From NCBI RefSeq assembly GCF_000308455.1, contig NZ_BAFP01000042.1, forward strand, positions 1 through 50,961: a stretch of DNA of 50,961 nt. Direction: 5' to 3'. This document shows positions 18,484 to 27,175 of this stretch, piece after piece (within the stretch, counting starts at the first letter, position 1; each line of letters starts with the position of its first letter). The translations under genes and the position numbers were made by a program. The notes beneath the pieces were generated by a model. It was not told where the DNA came from, did not search any database, and saw only the letters and a program-made list of their open reading frames with translations. Source of the stretch: Nocardia abscessus NBRC 100374. Lineage in GTDB: Bacteria; Actinomycetota; Actinomycetes; Mycobacteriales; Mycobacteriaceae.

Positions 18484-19677
18484 TCAGATCGCGCAGCGCA
18501 GGAGGGCGTCGCGCAGGTTGCGGCTGCGCACGTCGTCGAGCACCGCGAGGCCGAGCCGATTCATCGTGTAACCGAAACCCAGACCCGTTGCGGGGTCGGC
18601 GAAGCCGAACGAGCCGCCGAGTCCCGTGGTGCCGTACGCGCGCTTGTCCGAGCCGAAGCGGAACGAGCCGCGCGACTTGCGGAAGCCCAGGTGGTAGCGG
18701 CTCTTGGTGTGCAGCACCAAGTCGTCGGCGGGGACGTCGTCGGCGGTCTCGGCCGCCGCGAGCCGGTCCAGCAGCGCGTCGTCGATCGGCAGCGCGCCGG
18801 TGCGGCCTGCGGCCGCGCCGTAGACCTTCGCCAGCGCGCGGGCGTTGCCCACCCCGTTGGATCCCGGCAGTTCCACTTCGAGGAATTCGCGGCGGGTCGC
18901 CCGCGCCGGCGCTCCGCAGCGCGGGTTGGTCAGTGCCGCGTAGGACAGCCCGCGTTTGGCGTAGATCTCGGCGCCGATGCGCAGGGGGAGATCGCGCTCG
19001 TAGCGCAGCACGTCCAGGCCGCGAGTCGCCGACATCGTGGCGATGCGGTCCATGCCCTGTTCGGCGGGCAGACCGATGAAGAAATCCGCACCGAGCGGTC
19101 CGGCGATGTCTTCGGCGAAGATCCGTCCGAGCGTGCGGCCGCGCGGGTCGACCCGGCGCAGCAGTTCGCCTTGATACAGGCCGAGGGTGATCGCGTGATA
19201 ACCGTGCCTGGTGCCGGGGCGCCAAGCGGGTTTCTGCTCCGCGAGAATGCGCGCGAGGCCGTCCCGGTCGGCGATCTGCGCCAGGCGCACGGTCTCGCCG
19301 AGGCCGGACAACCCCGCCTGGTGGTCGATCAGCTGGCGCACGGTGACCGTGTCCTTGCCGTGCGCGGCGAACTCCGGCCAGTACTTCGCCACCGGCTGCT
19401 CGTAGTCGAGCAGGCCCTCGGCGACCGCGGCGGCGACGGTGAAGGCCGCCATGCCCTTGGTGGAGGAGAACACCGGCACGATCGTGTCCTGCTCCCACGG
19501 CAGTGTGCGCCCGCGATCGCGGAAGCCTGCCCACAGATCCACCACCGGGCGCTCGCCCGCGTAGACCGCTACGGCGGCGCCGATTTCACCGTGGCGCTCG
19601 AAGTTGCGGCGGAAGGCGTCGGCGACCGGTCCGAAACCGGACGCGACGTCACCGTGAACAGTGGGCTTTTCACTCAT
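18484..19677 (-). CDS. Beta-lactamase-fold serine hydrolase/esterase
   Basis: 397-aa class C beta-lactamase-like protein (LipL/EstB-type esterases). The SxxK nucleophile motif is S71-S-T-K74 in VPVFSSTKG; the general-base tyrosine is in GTRHGYHAITLG; a late GLGGSFGFADP block replaces KTG. No signal peptide is evident, so it is probably cytoplasmic or peripherally associated. Family members hydrolyse esters rather than beta-lactams as a rule; substrate unknown. Transcribed divergently from another serine hydrolase at 19720, with only 42 bp between them. Confidence 0.82.
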   Translation of the reverse strand: MSEKPTVHGDVASGFGPVADAFRRNFERHGEIGAAVAVYAGERPVVDLWAGFRDRGRTLPWEQDTIVPVFSSTKGMAAFTVAAAVAEGLLDYEQPVAKYWPEFAAHGKDTVTVRQLIDHQAGLSGLGETVRLAQIADRDGLARILAEQKPAWRPGTRHGYHAITLGLYQGELLRRVDPRGRTLGRIFAEDIAGPLGADFFIGLPAEQGMDRIATMSATRGLDVLRYERDLPLRIGAEIYAKRGLSYAALTNPRCGAPARATRREFLEVELPGSNGVGNARALAKVYGAAAGRTGALPIDDALLDRLAAAETADDVPADDLVLHTKSRYHLGFRKSRGSFRFGSDKRAYGTTGLGGSFGFADPATGLGFGYTMNRLGLAVLDDVRSRNLRDALLRCAI

Positions 19678-19719
19678 GGTGAGTCGATGGTAGTCACGTG
19701 GTTCTCGTAGGCTCGCAGG

Positions 19720-20553
19720 GTGCGTTCACTCGAGCAGATTCGGGAATGGCCCGTACGGCACGCGGCGTCCGCGGTGGTCACCGCCGACGGTGATACCGCG
19801 AGCGAAGGTTCTGTCGAGCGGGTGTTCCCGCTCGCGTCGGTGACCAAGCCGCTGGTGGCCTACGCCGTGCTGGTAGCGGTGGAGGAGGGCGCGGTCGAAC
19901 TCGACCAGCCCGCGGGGCCGCCCGGCGCGACCGTGCGCCATCTGCTGGCGCACACCTCCGGGCTCGCCTTCGACACCACCGACGTGCAGGCGCGGCCCGG
20001 CGCCAAGCGGATCTACTCCAGCGCGGGTTTCGAGGTGCTCGCCGCGTTCGTCACCGAGCAGACCGGGATCGCGTTCGACGAGTACCTGCGCGACGCGGTG
20101 TTCCGGCCGCTGGGCATGACGGATTCGGTGCTGGCCGGCTCGGCCGGGCACGCGGGACGCTCCAGCGCGGCGGATCTCGCCCGCTTCGCCGCCGAATTGC
20201 TGAATCCGCGGTTGATCTCGGCGCAAACGCACGCGGAGGCCACCTCGGTGCAGTTCCCGGGCGTGAACGGGGTGCTGCCCGGCTATGGTTCGCAGCGCCC
20301 CAACGACTGGGGGCTGGGCTTCGAGATCCGCGACAGCAAGACGCCGCACTGGACCGGTGGCACGAATTCGCCACAAACCTATGGACATTTCGGCCAATCC
20401 GGGACATTTTTATGGGTTGACCCGAAAACGGGGTTGGCGTGTCTCGCCCTGAGCGACGAGAATTTCGGCGACTGGGCGCGCGCGGCCTGGCCACCACTGA
20501 GCGATGCTGTGATCGCGGAGGTGACCGCCGCGCGCAACACGGTTGCGAAGTAA
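19720..20553 (+). CDS. Serine hydrolase, beta-lactamase family
   Basis: 277-aa member of the beta-lactamase/D-Ala-D-Ala peptidase superfamily, shorter than its divergent neighbour. SxxK is S40-V-T-K43 in FPLASVTK. The YSSAGFE motif stands where YxN is expected, and HFGQSGTF replaces KTG near residue 222. HLLAHTSGL is the usual family block. GTG at 19720 starts the protein (MRSLEQI). No signal peptide, so a cytoplasmic esterase is more likely than a cell-wall enzyme. The local base composition drops near the 3' end (20380-20420). Confidence 0.8.
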   Translation: MRSLEQIREWPVRHAASAVVTADGDTASEGSVERVFPLASVTKPLVAYAVLVAVEEGAVELDQPAGPPGATVRHLLAHTSGLAFDTTDVQARPGAKRIYSSAGFEVLAAFVTEQTGIAFDEYLRDAVFRPLGMTDSVLAGSAGHAGRSSAADLARFAAELLNPRLISAQTHAEATSVQFPGVNGVLPGYGSQRPNDWGLGFEIRDSKTPHWTGGTNSPQTYGHFGQSGTFLWVDPKTGLACLALSDENFGDWARAAWPPLSDAVIAEVTAARNTVAK

Positions 20554-20648
20554 CACGTGTAACTTCGGGCACTCCAGTACACTCGGGCAACGCCAGTTCG
20601 ACGAATCGTTGGGGAAGACGTTCCTCGTCGAAGCTGGAGGTGTTGGTG

Positions 20649-21182
20649 GTGCGCGCATCGAGTCAGTTCGCGGATGCGACGGCGGGTGTGGTCTACATCC
20701 ACTCGTCGCCTGCCGCGCTGTGCCCGCATGTCGAATGGGCACTCACCTCTGCCCTGGGCGCCCCGGCGAAGCTGCGCTGGACCGCCCAGCCGGCCGATGG
20801 GCAACTGCGCGCCACCAGTGAGTGGATCGGCCCCGTGGGCACCGCCTCGAAGATCGCCCAATCGTTGCGCTCCTGGCCGGTTCTGCGCTTCGAGGTGACC
20901 GAGGACCCCAGCGACGGCGTGGACGGCGAGCGCTACAGCTTCGTCCCCGGCCTCGGTCTGTGGCACGGCTCCACGAGCGCCAACGGCGACGTCATGATCG
21001 GCGAAATGCGCCTGCGCGCCATGCTCCAGGCCACCCGCGAACTCGGCAAGTACTCCGCCTACGACCTGGCCGCCGAAATCGACCGCGCCCTAGGCACCCC
21101 CTGGGACGAGGACCTCGAAATCTACCGCTACGGAACGGATTCCGGCGCCGAAGTCACCTGGCTGCGCCGGGACGTGGGGTAG
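20649..21182 (+). CDS. DUF3145 protein
   Basis: 177-aa protein starting MRASSQFADATAGVVYIHSS, the characteristic opening of actinobacterial DUF3145. Conserved blocks include CPHVEWALTSALG, RWTAQPADGQLRA, RFEVTEDPSDGVDGERYSFVPGLGLWHG and LGTPWDEDLEIYRYG. The function is unknown. GGAGG at 20636-20640 lies 8 nt before the GTG at 20649; a GTG at 20646 is also possible but has worse spacing. The 243 bp downstream, before the convergent methyltransferase, contains nothing convincing. Confidence 0.85.
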   Translation: MRASSQFADATAGVVYIHSSPAALCPHVEWALTSALGAPAKLRWTAQPADGQLRATSEWIGPVGTASKIAQSLRSWPVLRFEVTEDPSDGVDGERYSFVPGLGLWHGSTSANGDVMIGEMRLRAMLQATRELGKYSAYDLAAEIDRALGTPWDEDLEIYRYGTDSGAEVTWLRRDVG

Positions 21183-21425
21183 GTCGCGCCGCTCCGGTTC
21201 CGACAGCCACGGGGATCAACGGCCCATCGTCGGCTGCCGCGACGCCGACTCGGTCGGACAGAGCTCGAACGTCGTCGCGCATTCCCGACGGCGGTCGTTT
21301 CAGCAGGGCGTACTGCACGCCTCCCGCGCGGCCGTCGTATCGAATCGTCTCAGGTGCCATGTGTTCGGACTTGTCGAGCATGGCCGGATGGGGGTCGACA
21401 ATGGTGAGAGCCGTTCGGCCATGGC

Positions 21426-22286
21426 CTATTTCGCGTGTGGAGCCAAACGCCCCAGAACGGCGAACATGGTGACCGAGAGGTGGTAGTCGCCTCGGGCGAT
21501 CCCGGCTTCCATGTCGGCGGACAGTTCGTCACGTTCCTGCTCGGTGATCGTGCCGTCGGAGCGGGCGCGCTCGGTCATCTGGGCGAAGAGCGGGCGGATG
21601 GTTTCCGGGTCCCAGATCACCGCTTCCGATCCGATGTCGTCGATCGCGAAGCCGGCGGCGGTGAGCAGGCCGCGCAGGCTTCGGCCCGACTTGGGGTTCG
21701 GGGTGGTCGCGAGCATCGACGTGCTCAGGCGTGTGATCACGTCGTCGTCGCCCGGATGGGCGATCGCGGTGTGCCAATCGCTGTCGATGAGCAGCACCCG
21801 CCCGCCCGGTCGCAGCACCCGCGCGATCTCGGCGGTGGCGGCGGCCGGGTCGTCGAGGTGCTGGTAGACGCGTTCGCAACGGACCGCGTCGAAGGAATCG
21901 TCCGGGAAGGGCAGGCGGTAGGCGGTGCCTTCCACGAAACGGGCGCGCACCCCGGCGGCCTCGGCTCGCGCTCCGGCGACGGCGAGCATCGCGGGATTCG
22001 GATCGACACCGACCGCCTCGCCGTCCGGCCCGACGCGCTCGGCGAATTCGAGCACCTCGGACCCCGTCCCCGCACCGATATCCAGCGCTCGCTCACCGGG
22101 CCCGACCGCGAGAGCGTCATGTCCCCATTGCCGCATCCGCCGAATGCCCGGCAGCGCTGCCTGAAGATCGAGGATGGCGACCAGCAGGGCCATCGGGTCG
22201 TCGGCGGGCTCGTCGGGCCGTTCGGCGGGTATCGCATCCGTGTGGAACGACGGTGCGGGAGGAGGCGTCGAGGGGTCGGTCGGCAT
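21426..22286 (-). CDS. Class I SAM-dependent methyltransferase
   Basis: 286-aa protein. Motif I is ALDIGAGTGSEVLEFA; the acidic residue that binds the ribose is in VGVDPNP; the post-I block FVEGTAYRLPFPDDSFDAVRCERVYQHL and LRPGGRVLLID follow. This is a UbiE/COQ5-like small-molecule methyltransferase core with an extra C-terminal helical segment (LFAQMTERARSDGTITEQERDEL) typical of actinobacterial members. Substrate unknown. The ATG at 22286 begins the homologous part; the longer upstream frame is not conserved-looking. Confidence 0.82.
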   Translation of the reverse strand: MPTDPSTPPPAPSFHTDAIPAERPDEPADDPMALLVAILDLQAALPGIRRMRQWGHDALAVGPGERALDIGAGTGSEVLEFAERVGPDGEAVGVDPNPAMLAVAGARAEAAGVRARFVEGTAYRLPFPDDSFDAVRCERVYQHLDDPAAATAEIARVLRPGGRVLLIDSDWHTAIAHPGDDDVITRLSTSMLATTPNPKSGRSLRGLLTAAGFAIDDIGSEAVIWDPETIRPLFAQMTERARSDGTITEQERDELSADMEAGIARGDYHLSVTMFAVLGRLAPHAK

Positions 22287-22369
22287 GCCCCGACAGTAGT
22301 CGCCGCCCCTGCGGCGAAAGGCGGTCCGACAAGCTGTGCCGCAGCTCCGCTTCGAGTCGCGGGCGCCTG

Positions 22370-22714
22370 TCAGAAGGAACTCACGTTGTTCACTTCGTTC
22401 CCGGTGGTGTACCCGCTGACGTGGTAGTAGACGCTGTACTGATCTTGCGAGTCGAAATCGACTATCGGCGACTCGCCGGAAGCTGAGAACAGGATGTAGA
22501 TCTCGTGTCCGGCCTCGTACTGGTCGCTGGTGGCGCCCGGGGCCAGATCGAAGAGCTGTTTCGGAACGTCCCATTCCTGCCGGAAGACCGAGACCTGCCC
22601 GTTGGTGTCGTTGTGGAGCTTGTACCAGCCGGGCGAGCTCCGGTCGACGGGCTTGCGGGCCGTCGACGCCATGGAGATGGTCTTCTTCTTGACCGCCATA
22701 CCCGTTCCGATCAT
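22370..22714 (-). CDS. Hypothetical small protein, family not recognised
   Basis: 114-aa protein if started at ATG 22714 (MIGTGMAVKKK), preceded by GGAGGG at short spacing; ATG at 22699 (MAVKKK) is an alternative. A basic N-terminus is followed by a segment rich in Trp, Tyr, Asp and Gly (GWYKLHNDTNGQVSVFRQEW, QYEAGHEIYILFS, YSVYYHVSGYTTGNEV), which suggests a small beta-sandwich. No signal peptide or transmembrane helix. GC content is lower than in neighbouring core genes, which suggests transfer. No function assigned. Confidence 0.55.
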   Translation of the reverse strand: MIGTGMAVKKKTISMASTARKPVDRSSPGWYKLHNDTNGQVSVFRQEWDVPKQLFDLAPGATSDQYEAGHEIYILFSASGESPIVDFDSQDQYSVYYHVSGYTTGNEVNNVSSF

Positions 22715-23072
22715 TTGCCCTCCGAGGAGTCGCATTCGGCTTCGATGACGGGACCAGGCTGCCATCGAGACCGCGCAACGCGGCTCACACTTTCCGAGTG
22801 AAATTGCCGGTAGCCGTCGGCGGAGCCCGTTCCGCCCACCAGATCTGGCGGCTGCTCGTCGGCGGACCGGCGAATGAGTCCTCCGCTCTGCTCGTGAACT
22901 CGAGCAAGATGTTGCTTGGCAGGCACGGGAGTGAGTGACCCTTTGCTATCTGCTTGGTCAACAGCCGACGTGATGATTGAATACTCTTGCACCGCCGTCG
23001 CCGCAGTTCTCGGTTTCGGTGAATCGTTCACGGTCGAGTATTCTGCGTAAGGCGCGTGGCGCCACCCGCTGT
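22715..23072. other. Gene-poor accessory DNA
   Basis: About 360 bp of lower-GC sequence. A minus-strand frame (22711-23031) is open, but its translation has no recognisable pattern and no ribosome binding site. I see no RNA gene or repeat here. Confidence 0.4.
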
Positions 23073-23339
23073 ATGAGCAATGAAGGTAATCGGCATCGGA
23101 TGACCTTGAATCACACTGTATCCGCTCGGCCGAAGTTGCGCCTCGGAGTGGATTGCCGCCGGACCGAGTTCGACGGGGTCGGTAGGTTCACTTCACTACT
23201 TATCGACTCGATCGAGAAATTCTTGCCGGAAGTTCAGCTGGTCTTGTTCGGCAATCCGGCCAACCTCCGCCGAATATGTCGCGGCCGATCTATCGAATGC
23301 GTGATGCTGCGTCGCATATTAGCCGACGACAAGAGATAG
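23073..23339 (+). pseudogene. Glycosyltransferase (GT4-like) N-terminal remnant
   Basis: The frame from ATG 23073 (or 23100) encodes a stretch (23133-23277) reading LRLGVDCRR, then GVGRFTSLLIDSIEKF and VQLVLFGNP. This matches the first beta-strand/helix/beta-strand of GT4-type glycosyltransferases (R-x-G-[IV]-D-x-R, TGIGRYT, FVLFG). Homology stops at about 23280 and the frame ends at 23339, so only the N-terminal 50 residues of a protein normally 350-400 aa long remain. The fragment meets a cis-prenyltransferase remnant on the other strand. Confidence 0.5.
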
Positions 23340-23509
23340 TACGAACGCCAAGGAATTTGGCGTTGCTGGCACGCCGTGTCGATGGTGAGTACATTGCTGT
23401 AGCCCGCATCGTGCCCGGTTGAGGGGGGAAAATTGCGATCTCGGGCCCATCGCCGATTACCGTCGACGATGAATGCGATATGCCGAGGGTTCCTGGAGGT
23501 CGATTGCAC
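23234..23509 (-). pseudogene. cis-Prenyltransferase (UppS-like) N-terminal remnant
   Basis: The frame from ATG 23509 reads PRHIAFIVDGNRRWARDRN, then GHDAGYSN and a degraded YYLLSSANMRR. This is the start of the undecaprenyl/decaprenyl diphosphate synthase family (HxAxIxDGNxRWA, GHxxG, then the S-x-EN motif, here altered to SSAN). Only about 68 residues of a protein of roughly 250 remain, up to about 23306, and the rest of the frame is unrelated. The catalytic aspartate of DGN is retained, but the protein is clearly truncated. Confidence 0.55.
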
Positions 23510-23890
23510 GGGCGGCCTAACTATCGAAGTTCACATACGAGTTCGATACTCGCAAAAGTTCGACGTGCCGAACAGATCGAAAATCGACCGGGAAGTCCGA
23601 GCGCCGAGCAAGATCTTGCGAGGCCGCGGCGTTTCTGCTCCGAGATCGCACCGCTGAGGCGAGCGTAAGCGGTTCGGGCGGCCATCGGGTCGTCGGTGGT
23701 GGCTGCCCCCGGTTTGTTCGTGACCGTTGCCGGGTAAGCACCTGCTTGGCTCGTGATTCGACGAGCCCACGTTCTGAGTTGGTGTGGGAGTGAAACGCCC
23801 GTGCTGGTGCATGGTGCCGATCTTTTCGGTAGCTGAGCGGGTGTGAACCCGCGGATGGTTCCACCGGCCCGACGACAAAGGGAGCGTCAG
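23510..23890. other. Gene-poor accessory DNA before methyltransferase
   Basis: About 380 bp. Short frames exist on both strands, but all translate to Arg/Ser-rich noise without start signals. The last 12 bases contain GGGAG, the ribosome binding site for the gene at 23891. Confidence 0.4.
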
Positions 23891-24709
23891 ATGACCGAAT
23901 CCGGTTCCGCGGATCTCAAGAAGCGGCATCGCGCCATGTGGGCACTGGGCGACTATTCGGCCGTCGCCACCGAAGTCATCCCGGGGCTCGGCAGGCGTGT
24001 GGTCGAGGCTTGCCGTATCGGCCCGGGGCAACGTGTGCTGGACGTCGCGGCCGGATCCGGGAACGCCGCGATCCCGGCCGCGGAGTCCGGTGCGAATGTC
24101 GTGGCGAGCGATCTCACGCCGGAGTTGTTCGAGGCGGGTCGGCGGATCGCCGCCGCCAAGGGGGTCGATCTGCAGTGGCAGGAAGCCGACGCCGAGGCAT
24201 TGCCCTACGCCGATGCCGAGTTCGACGCCGTGATCTCGTGTGTAGGTGTCATGTTCGCGCCGTTCCATCAGGCGGCCGCCGACGAGCTGGTGCGCGTGAC
24301 CAAGCCGGGCGGCACGATCGGGCTGATCAGCTGGACGCCCACCGGGTTCATCGGGCAGATGTTCGCCACGATGAAACCGTTCGCTCCGCCGCCTCCGCCC
24401 GGCGCTCAGCCGCCTCCGCTGTGGGGCGACGAAACGCATGTCCGGTCCCTGCTGGGTGGTCGCGTCGCCGACCTGGAGCTACGGCGCGAGAACGCGGTCA
24501 TCGACCGTTTCGCCGACGCCACCGAGTTCCGTGACTTCTTCAAGACCTACTACGGACCGACGGTCGCGGTGTACAAGTCCATTGCCGGGGAACCCGACAA
24601 GATCACGCAGTTGGACGGTGCACTCGCGGACCTCGCGGCCCGCCACGATATGGGCAACGGGCGAATGGAATGGGAGTACCTCTTGGTCATCGCACGCCGA
24701 TCGGCCTGA
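23891..24709 (+). CDS. Class I SAM-dependent methyltransferase
   Basis: 272-aa protein. Motif I is VLDVAAGSGNAAIPAA, the acidic ribose-binding residue is in VASDLTPEL, then QEADAEALPYADAEFDAVISCVGVMFAPF and KPGGTIGLISWTPTG. These are classic UbiE/Ubiquinone-type methyltransferase blocks. A proline-rich loop (PPPPPGAQPPP, residues about 168-178) is unusual. GGGAG 7 nt upstream supports ATG 23891. Substrate unknown; it stands alone in accessory DNA. Confidence 0.82.
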   Translation: MTESGSADLKKRHRAMWALGDYSAVATEVIPGLGRRVVEACRIGPGQRVLDVAAGSGNAAIPAAESGANVVASDLTPELFEAGRRIAAAKGVDLQWQEADAEALPYADAEFDAVISCVGVMFAPFHQAAADELVRVTKPGGTIGLISWTPTGFIGQMFATMKPFAPPPPPGAQPPPLWGDETHVRSLLGGRVADLELRRENAVIDRFADATEFRDFFKTYYGPTVAVYKSIAGEPDKITQLDGALADLAARHDMGNGRMEWEYLLVIARRSA

Positions 24710-24748
24710 GCGGATCATTCGCTCGCGGTCGGCAGGCGAGCGCGACCG

Positions 24749-25468
24749 TCAGGAGGCGGTCACGGGGTGGTGGCGCGTCGGATCGTACTGCTCGAAATAG
24801 GACTCGCCCACGGCGAACATTCCGCGTTGCGGCAGCCAGAAATCACCCAATTTGGTCTGCTCGGCCAGTGGCCCGGGAGGACCGATGTCGATGCCATCGA
24901 TCCGGGCACTGCTGTTTTCGACGGTCCACAGCATCCTGGGATTGGCCAGGAACCATTGACCGTTCGGGGAAGTGCCGCGCAGCCGCACCCGCCCGACGCC
25001 CAGCGCCGGGCCCGCGACCCGCGACATGAGGGACAAGACGGCAGGCCGTCGCCACAGAGCGGCAGGCATCATGCGTCCGAGACTCGTCATCGCTACGGTC
25101 GCCGCCGATCGTCCCAGCTCGAGATACCACTCGATCCGATCGCGCACCTGAACTGTGAGCGCGGAGGGACCCGTCCAGGTCACCGAGATATCTGCCAATT
25201 GCGCGTCTTCGAGCGCCGAGCCGAAATAGCGGGCGCAACTGGTCGCCGGGGAGACACTGCTGTAGATCACCCACTTGCCCGCGGGGTCTCGATGCCACAC
25301 CGCGTCGTACCCCGCACCGACGGAGCTGGCCGGGAAATGCCGCAGTGCCAAGTAGTGGCCGCTGGCGAAGGGCATCCCCATCACCCCGTAGCCGGAGAAT
25401 CGCTCCTCCTCCGCACCCGGTGGGAGCGCTTTGTCGATTTCTGCGATCGATCGTGGGCTGTCGGTCAT
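24749..25468 (-). CDS. Conserved-looking hypothetical protein
   Basis: 239-aa protein with ATG at 25468 preceded by GAGGAGG and 6-nt spacing, a strong start. Composition and codon use are typical of the genome. Features seen: GYGVMGMPFASGHYLALRHFPASS near the N-terminus, WHRDPAGKWVIYSSVSP, a possible amphipathic helix near residues 120-160, and RGTSPNGQWFLANPRMLWTVENS. This looks like a beta-rich lipid or ligand-binding fold, but I cannot name the family. Not obviously secreted. Confidence 0.65.
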   Translation of the reverse strand: MTDSPRSIAEIDKALPPGAEEERFSGYGVMGMPFASGHYLALRHFPASSVGAGYDAVWHRDPAGKWVIYSSVSPATSCARYFGSALEDAQLADISVTWTGPSALTVQVRDRIEWYLELGRSAATVAMTSLGRMMPAALWRRPAVLSLMSRVAGPALGVGRVRLRGTSPNGQWFLANPRMLWTVENSSARIDGIDIGPPGPLAEQTKLGDFWLPQRGMFAVGESYFEQYDPTRHHPVTAS

Positions 25469-25630
25469 CGCCAGCCTCCTCGAGGAGTGGACTTGTGCCG
25501 ATAATTTTACGTCTGGCGGTGAGGGCGGACGGCTGGAATTCCGCCCGCGGTTGCCAGCCAGGCGCAGCAAGGCTGGTCAGCGACGGCTCACGGGGGTCGC
25601 TTGCCCGATACGGCACCGTCGCCCATCGGA

Positions 25631-26254
25631 TCAGCGGTCATCTCCTGCGGCCGCATCCACGACGTGCTCACCAGCTGGGGACACGACAGGCTGGCCGTGG
25701 TGGTCGGGCCGCTGGCCATCGGCGGCCACACGCGCGGCGGTGTCGATCCAGTAACGCCGTGCCGGACCGAGCTCGGTGTCCAGGATGCGCTCGAGAACGC
25801 CGCCTTGGCGCTCGATGGTCTTCGCCGAGGCGATGTTGTCGGCCGCGCAGACGATCAGCACCCGGTCGATTCCTAGTTTCCCGGCCTCATCCAGCATCCG
25901 GCCCAGCGCCCAGGTGGCCAGTCCGCGCCGACGCGCGGAGGGTCGGATGCCATAGCCGATGTGGCCTGCCCACCGCACGAAGTCGTCGAACCCGTGCCGC
26001 AGAGCGATCCCACCCAGCACTCGGTCGTCCTCGACGATCCATCGGTAGGTGCAACGCGCTCGGTCTGCTCCGTCTGTCACCTGACCCGATTCGTCAGCCA
26101 GCCGGGCCACCCAGGCCGCAAAACCGGTCGGCGAGTCGACCTCGTCGGCCGGCCGCAGTCCGAAACCGTCCTCGTGCCGGCCGGGACCCCACTCGTCGTG
26201 CGCCTCGAGCCAGGCGGTGTGCAGGCGCGTAGTAGGAGCGATCAGGGCGGGCAT
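25631..26254 (-). CDS. GNAT family N-acetyltransferase
   Basis: 207-aa protein. The acetyl-CoA site is visible as IGYGIRPSARRRGLATWALGRMLDEA (the R-x-x-G-x-A signature), followed by VLIVCAADNIASAKTIERQGGVLE, the usual strand-5/helix-4 region. ATG at 26254 (MPALIAPTTRL) is the best start. The last 30 residues (HHGQPVVSPAGEHVVD) extend past the usual GNAT end. Acceptor substrate unknown. Confidence 0.8.
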   Translation of the reverse strand: MPALIAPTTRLHTAWLEAHDEWGPGRHEDGFGLRPADEVDSPTGFAAWVARLADESGQVTDGADRARCTYRWIVEDDRVLGGIALRHGFDDFVRWAGHIGYGIRPSARRRGLATWALGRMLDEAGKLGIDRVLIVCAADNIASAKTIERQGGVLERILDTELGPARRYWIDTAARVAADGQRPDHHGQPVVSPAGEHVVDAAAGDDR

Positions 26255-26449
26255 ATCGCGACGATACCGATTCGGGCTGAACTCCGATCGCACTCGCACC
26301 GGTCGGCGCGAAGCGGAAACCGGCTGATCGGAGGCCGACGGCCGATACCGCCGTGCAGGCGGTCGTAGTCGTCGAGATCGAGGCAATCGGTCGGCGCCGC
26401 GCGGCGTGCCTGTACGGAGTCGTCGTTGGCCTTTGGGAGTATTCAGTTC

Positions 26450-26926
26450 GTGTCGGATTGGGTGGAAGTGACCCTCGATCGTGAGTCGCTGAACGCTGGC
26501 GACGATTCACGCCCGCACGCCCAACGCTGGATGTTTCCGGCCACGTCCACGATCTATGAGTTGGTTATTTGGATTGCTGCGCATTACGTGCCGCGGATAC
26601 CCGGCGTTCACCACTGGGAGCTCTATATAGATTCGGATAACACCCACGATGGTTGGATCTGCACAGGAAGCATGGGTTGGCCCTTCACAGGGTGTCCCCT
26701 CGGCGTCCTGTACACGCATACTCACGATGTGGGCCCTATAGAGGAGCTGGAAGACAGGGTGGCCCTGTACCTTTCAGGGGATTGGAAATTGGGCGGGCTT
26801 GCTCGAACGTCGCGCCTGAAAGTGACGGCAGCACATACATATAGAGATCCCGCAGAACCGATCAAGGTCAGCAAAATCTACGAAAGCCGATCCTTTGAGG
26901 GCGGCAGGCCCATCAGGGTGGACTAG
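26450..26926 (+). CDS. Hypothetical protein, family not recognised
   Basis: 158-aa protein if started at GTG 26450, with GGGAG 11 nt upstream; TTG 26426 is an alternative. Sequence is rich in Trp/His/Tyr (YELVIWIAAHYVPRIPGVHHW, ICTGSMGWPFTGCPLG, VALYLSGDWKLGG), with clearly lower GC than flanking genes. The size, composition and lone position in accessory DNA recall immunity proteins of polymorphic-toxin loci, but no toxin is adjacent. No function is claimed. Confidence 0.55.
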   Translation: MSDWVEVTLDRESLNAGDDSRPHAQRWMFPATSTIYELVIWIAAHYVPRIPGVHHWELYIDSDNTHDGWICTGSMGWPFTGCPLGVLYTHTHDVGPIEELEDRVALYLSGDWKLGGLARTSRLKVTAAHTYRDPAEPIKVSKIYESRSFEGGRPIRVD

Positions 26927-27130
26927 GTGTGATGGCCGCCGTTCCTACCTGCCGCCCGCTCACCGATCGAGTGCGACGCTGATCAGCGTGCGGGCCGCGT
27001 CTCCGTAGACGGCGTGCCCATTCGCAGTGATGCGCTTCCACTCCGTCCAGTGGGCTTGGACGTCGCGCAGCGCCGCGACCAGATCGGGCAGCGCCAGCGG
27101 GGCATCACAGGGGCGGCACCACACCGTGAG

Positions 27131-27165
27131 GATTCATTATTTTCTGAATACAGATTTTCGTGTAA
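27131..27165. promoter_or_regulatory. AT-rich promoter/operator candidate of the ArsR-CDF operon
   Basis: An AT-rich stretch just upstream of the ArsR start holds the short inverted repeat TCTG-N4-CAGA (27143-27154), as expected for an ArsR/SmtB-type operator overlapping the promoter. The match is short and the assignment tentative. Confidence 0.3.
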
Positions 27166-27175
27166 CGTCTCCGGT

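Noticed and set aside
21154..21381. 75-aa minus-strand frame overlapping the DUF3145 end
   Set aside because: No ribosome binding site and no recognisable motif, and it overlaps a conserved gene; possibly a fragment but not supportable.
22711..23031. 106-aa minus-strand frame
   Set aside because: No family pattern or ribosome binding site; looks like chance in gene-poor DNA.
23517..24439. Minus-strand frames covering the methyltransferase at 23891
   Set aside because: Arg/His-rich low-complexity translation, typical of antisense in high-GC DNA; the plus frame has clear SAM motifs.
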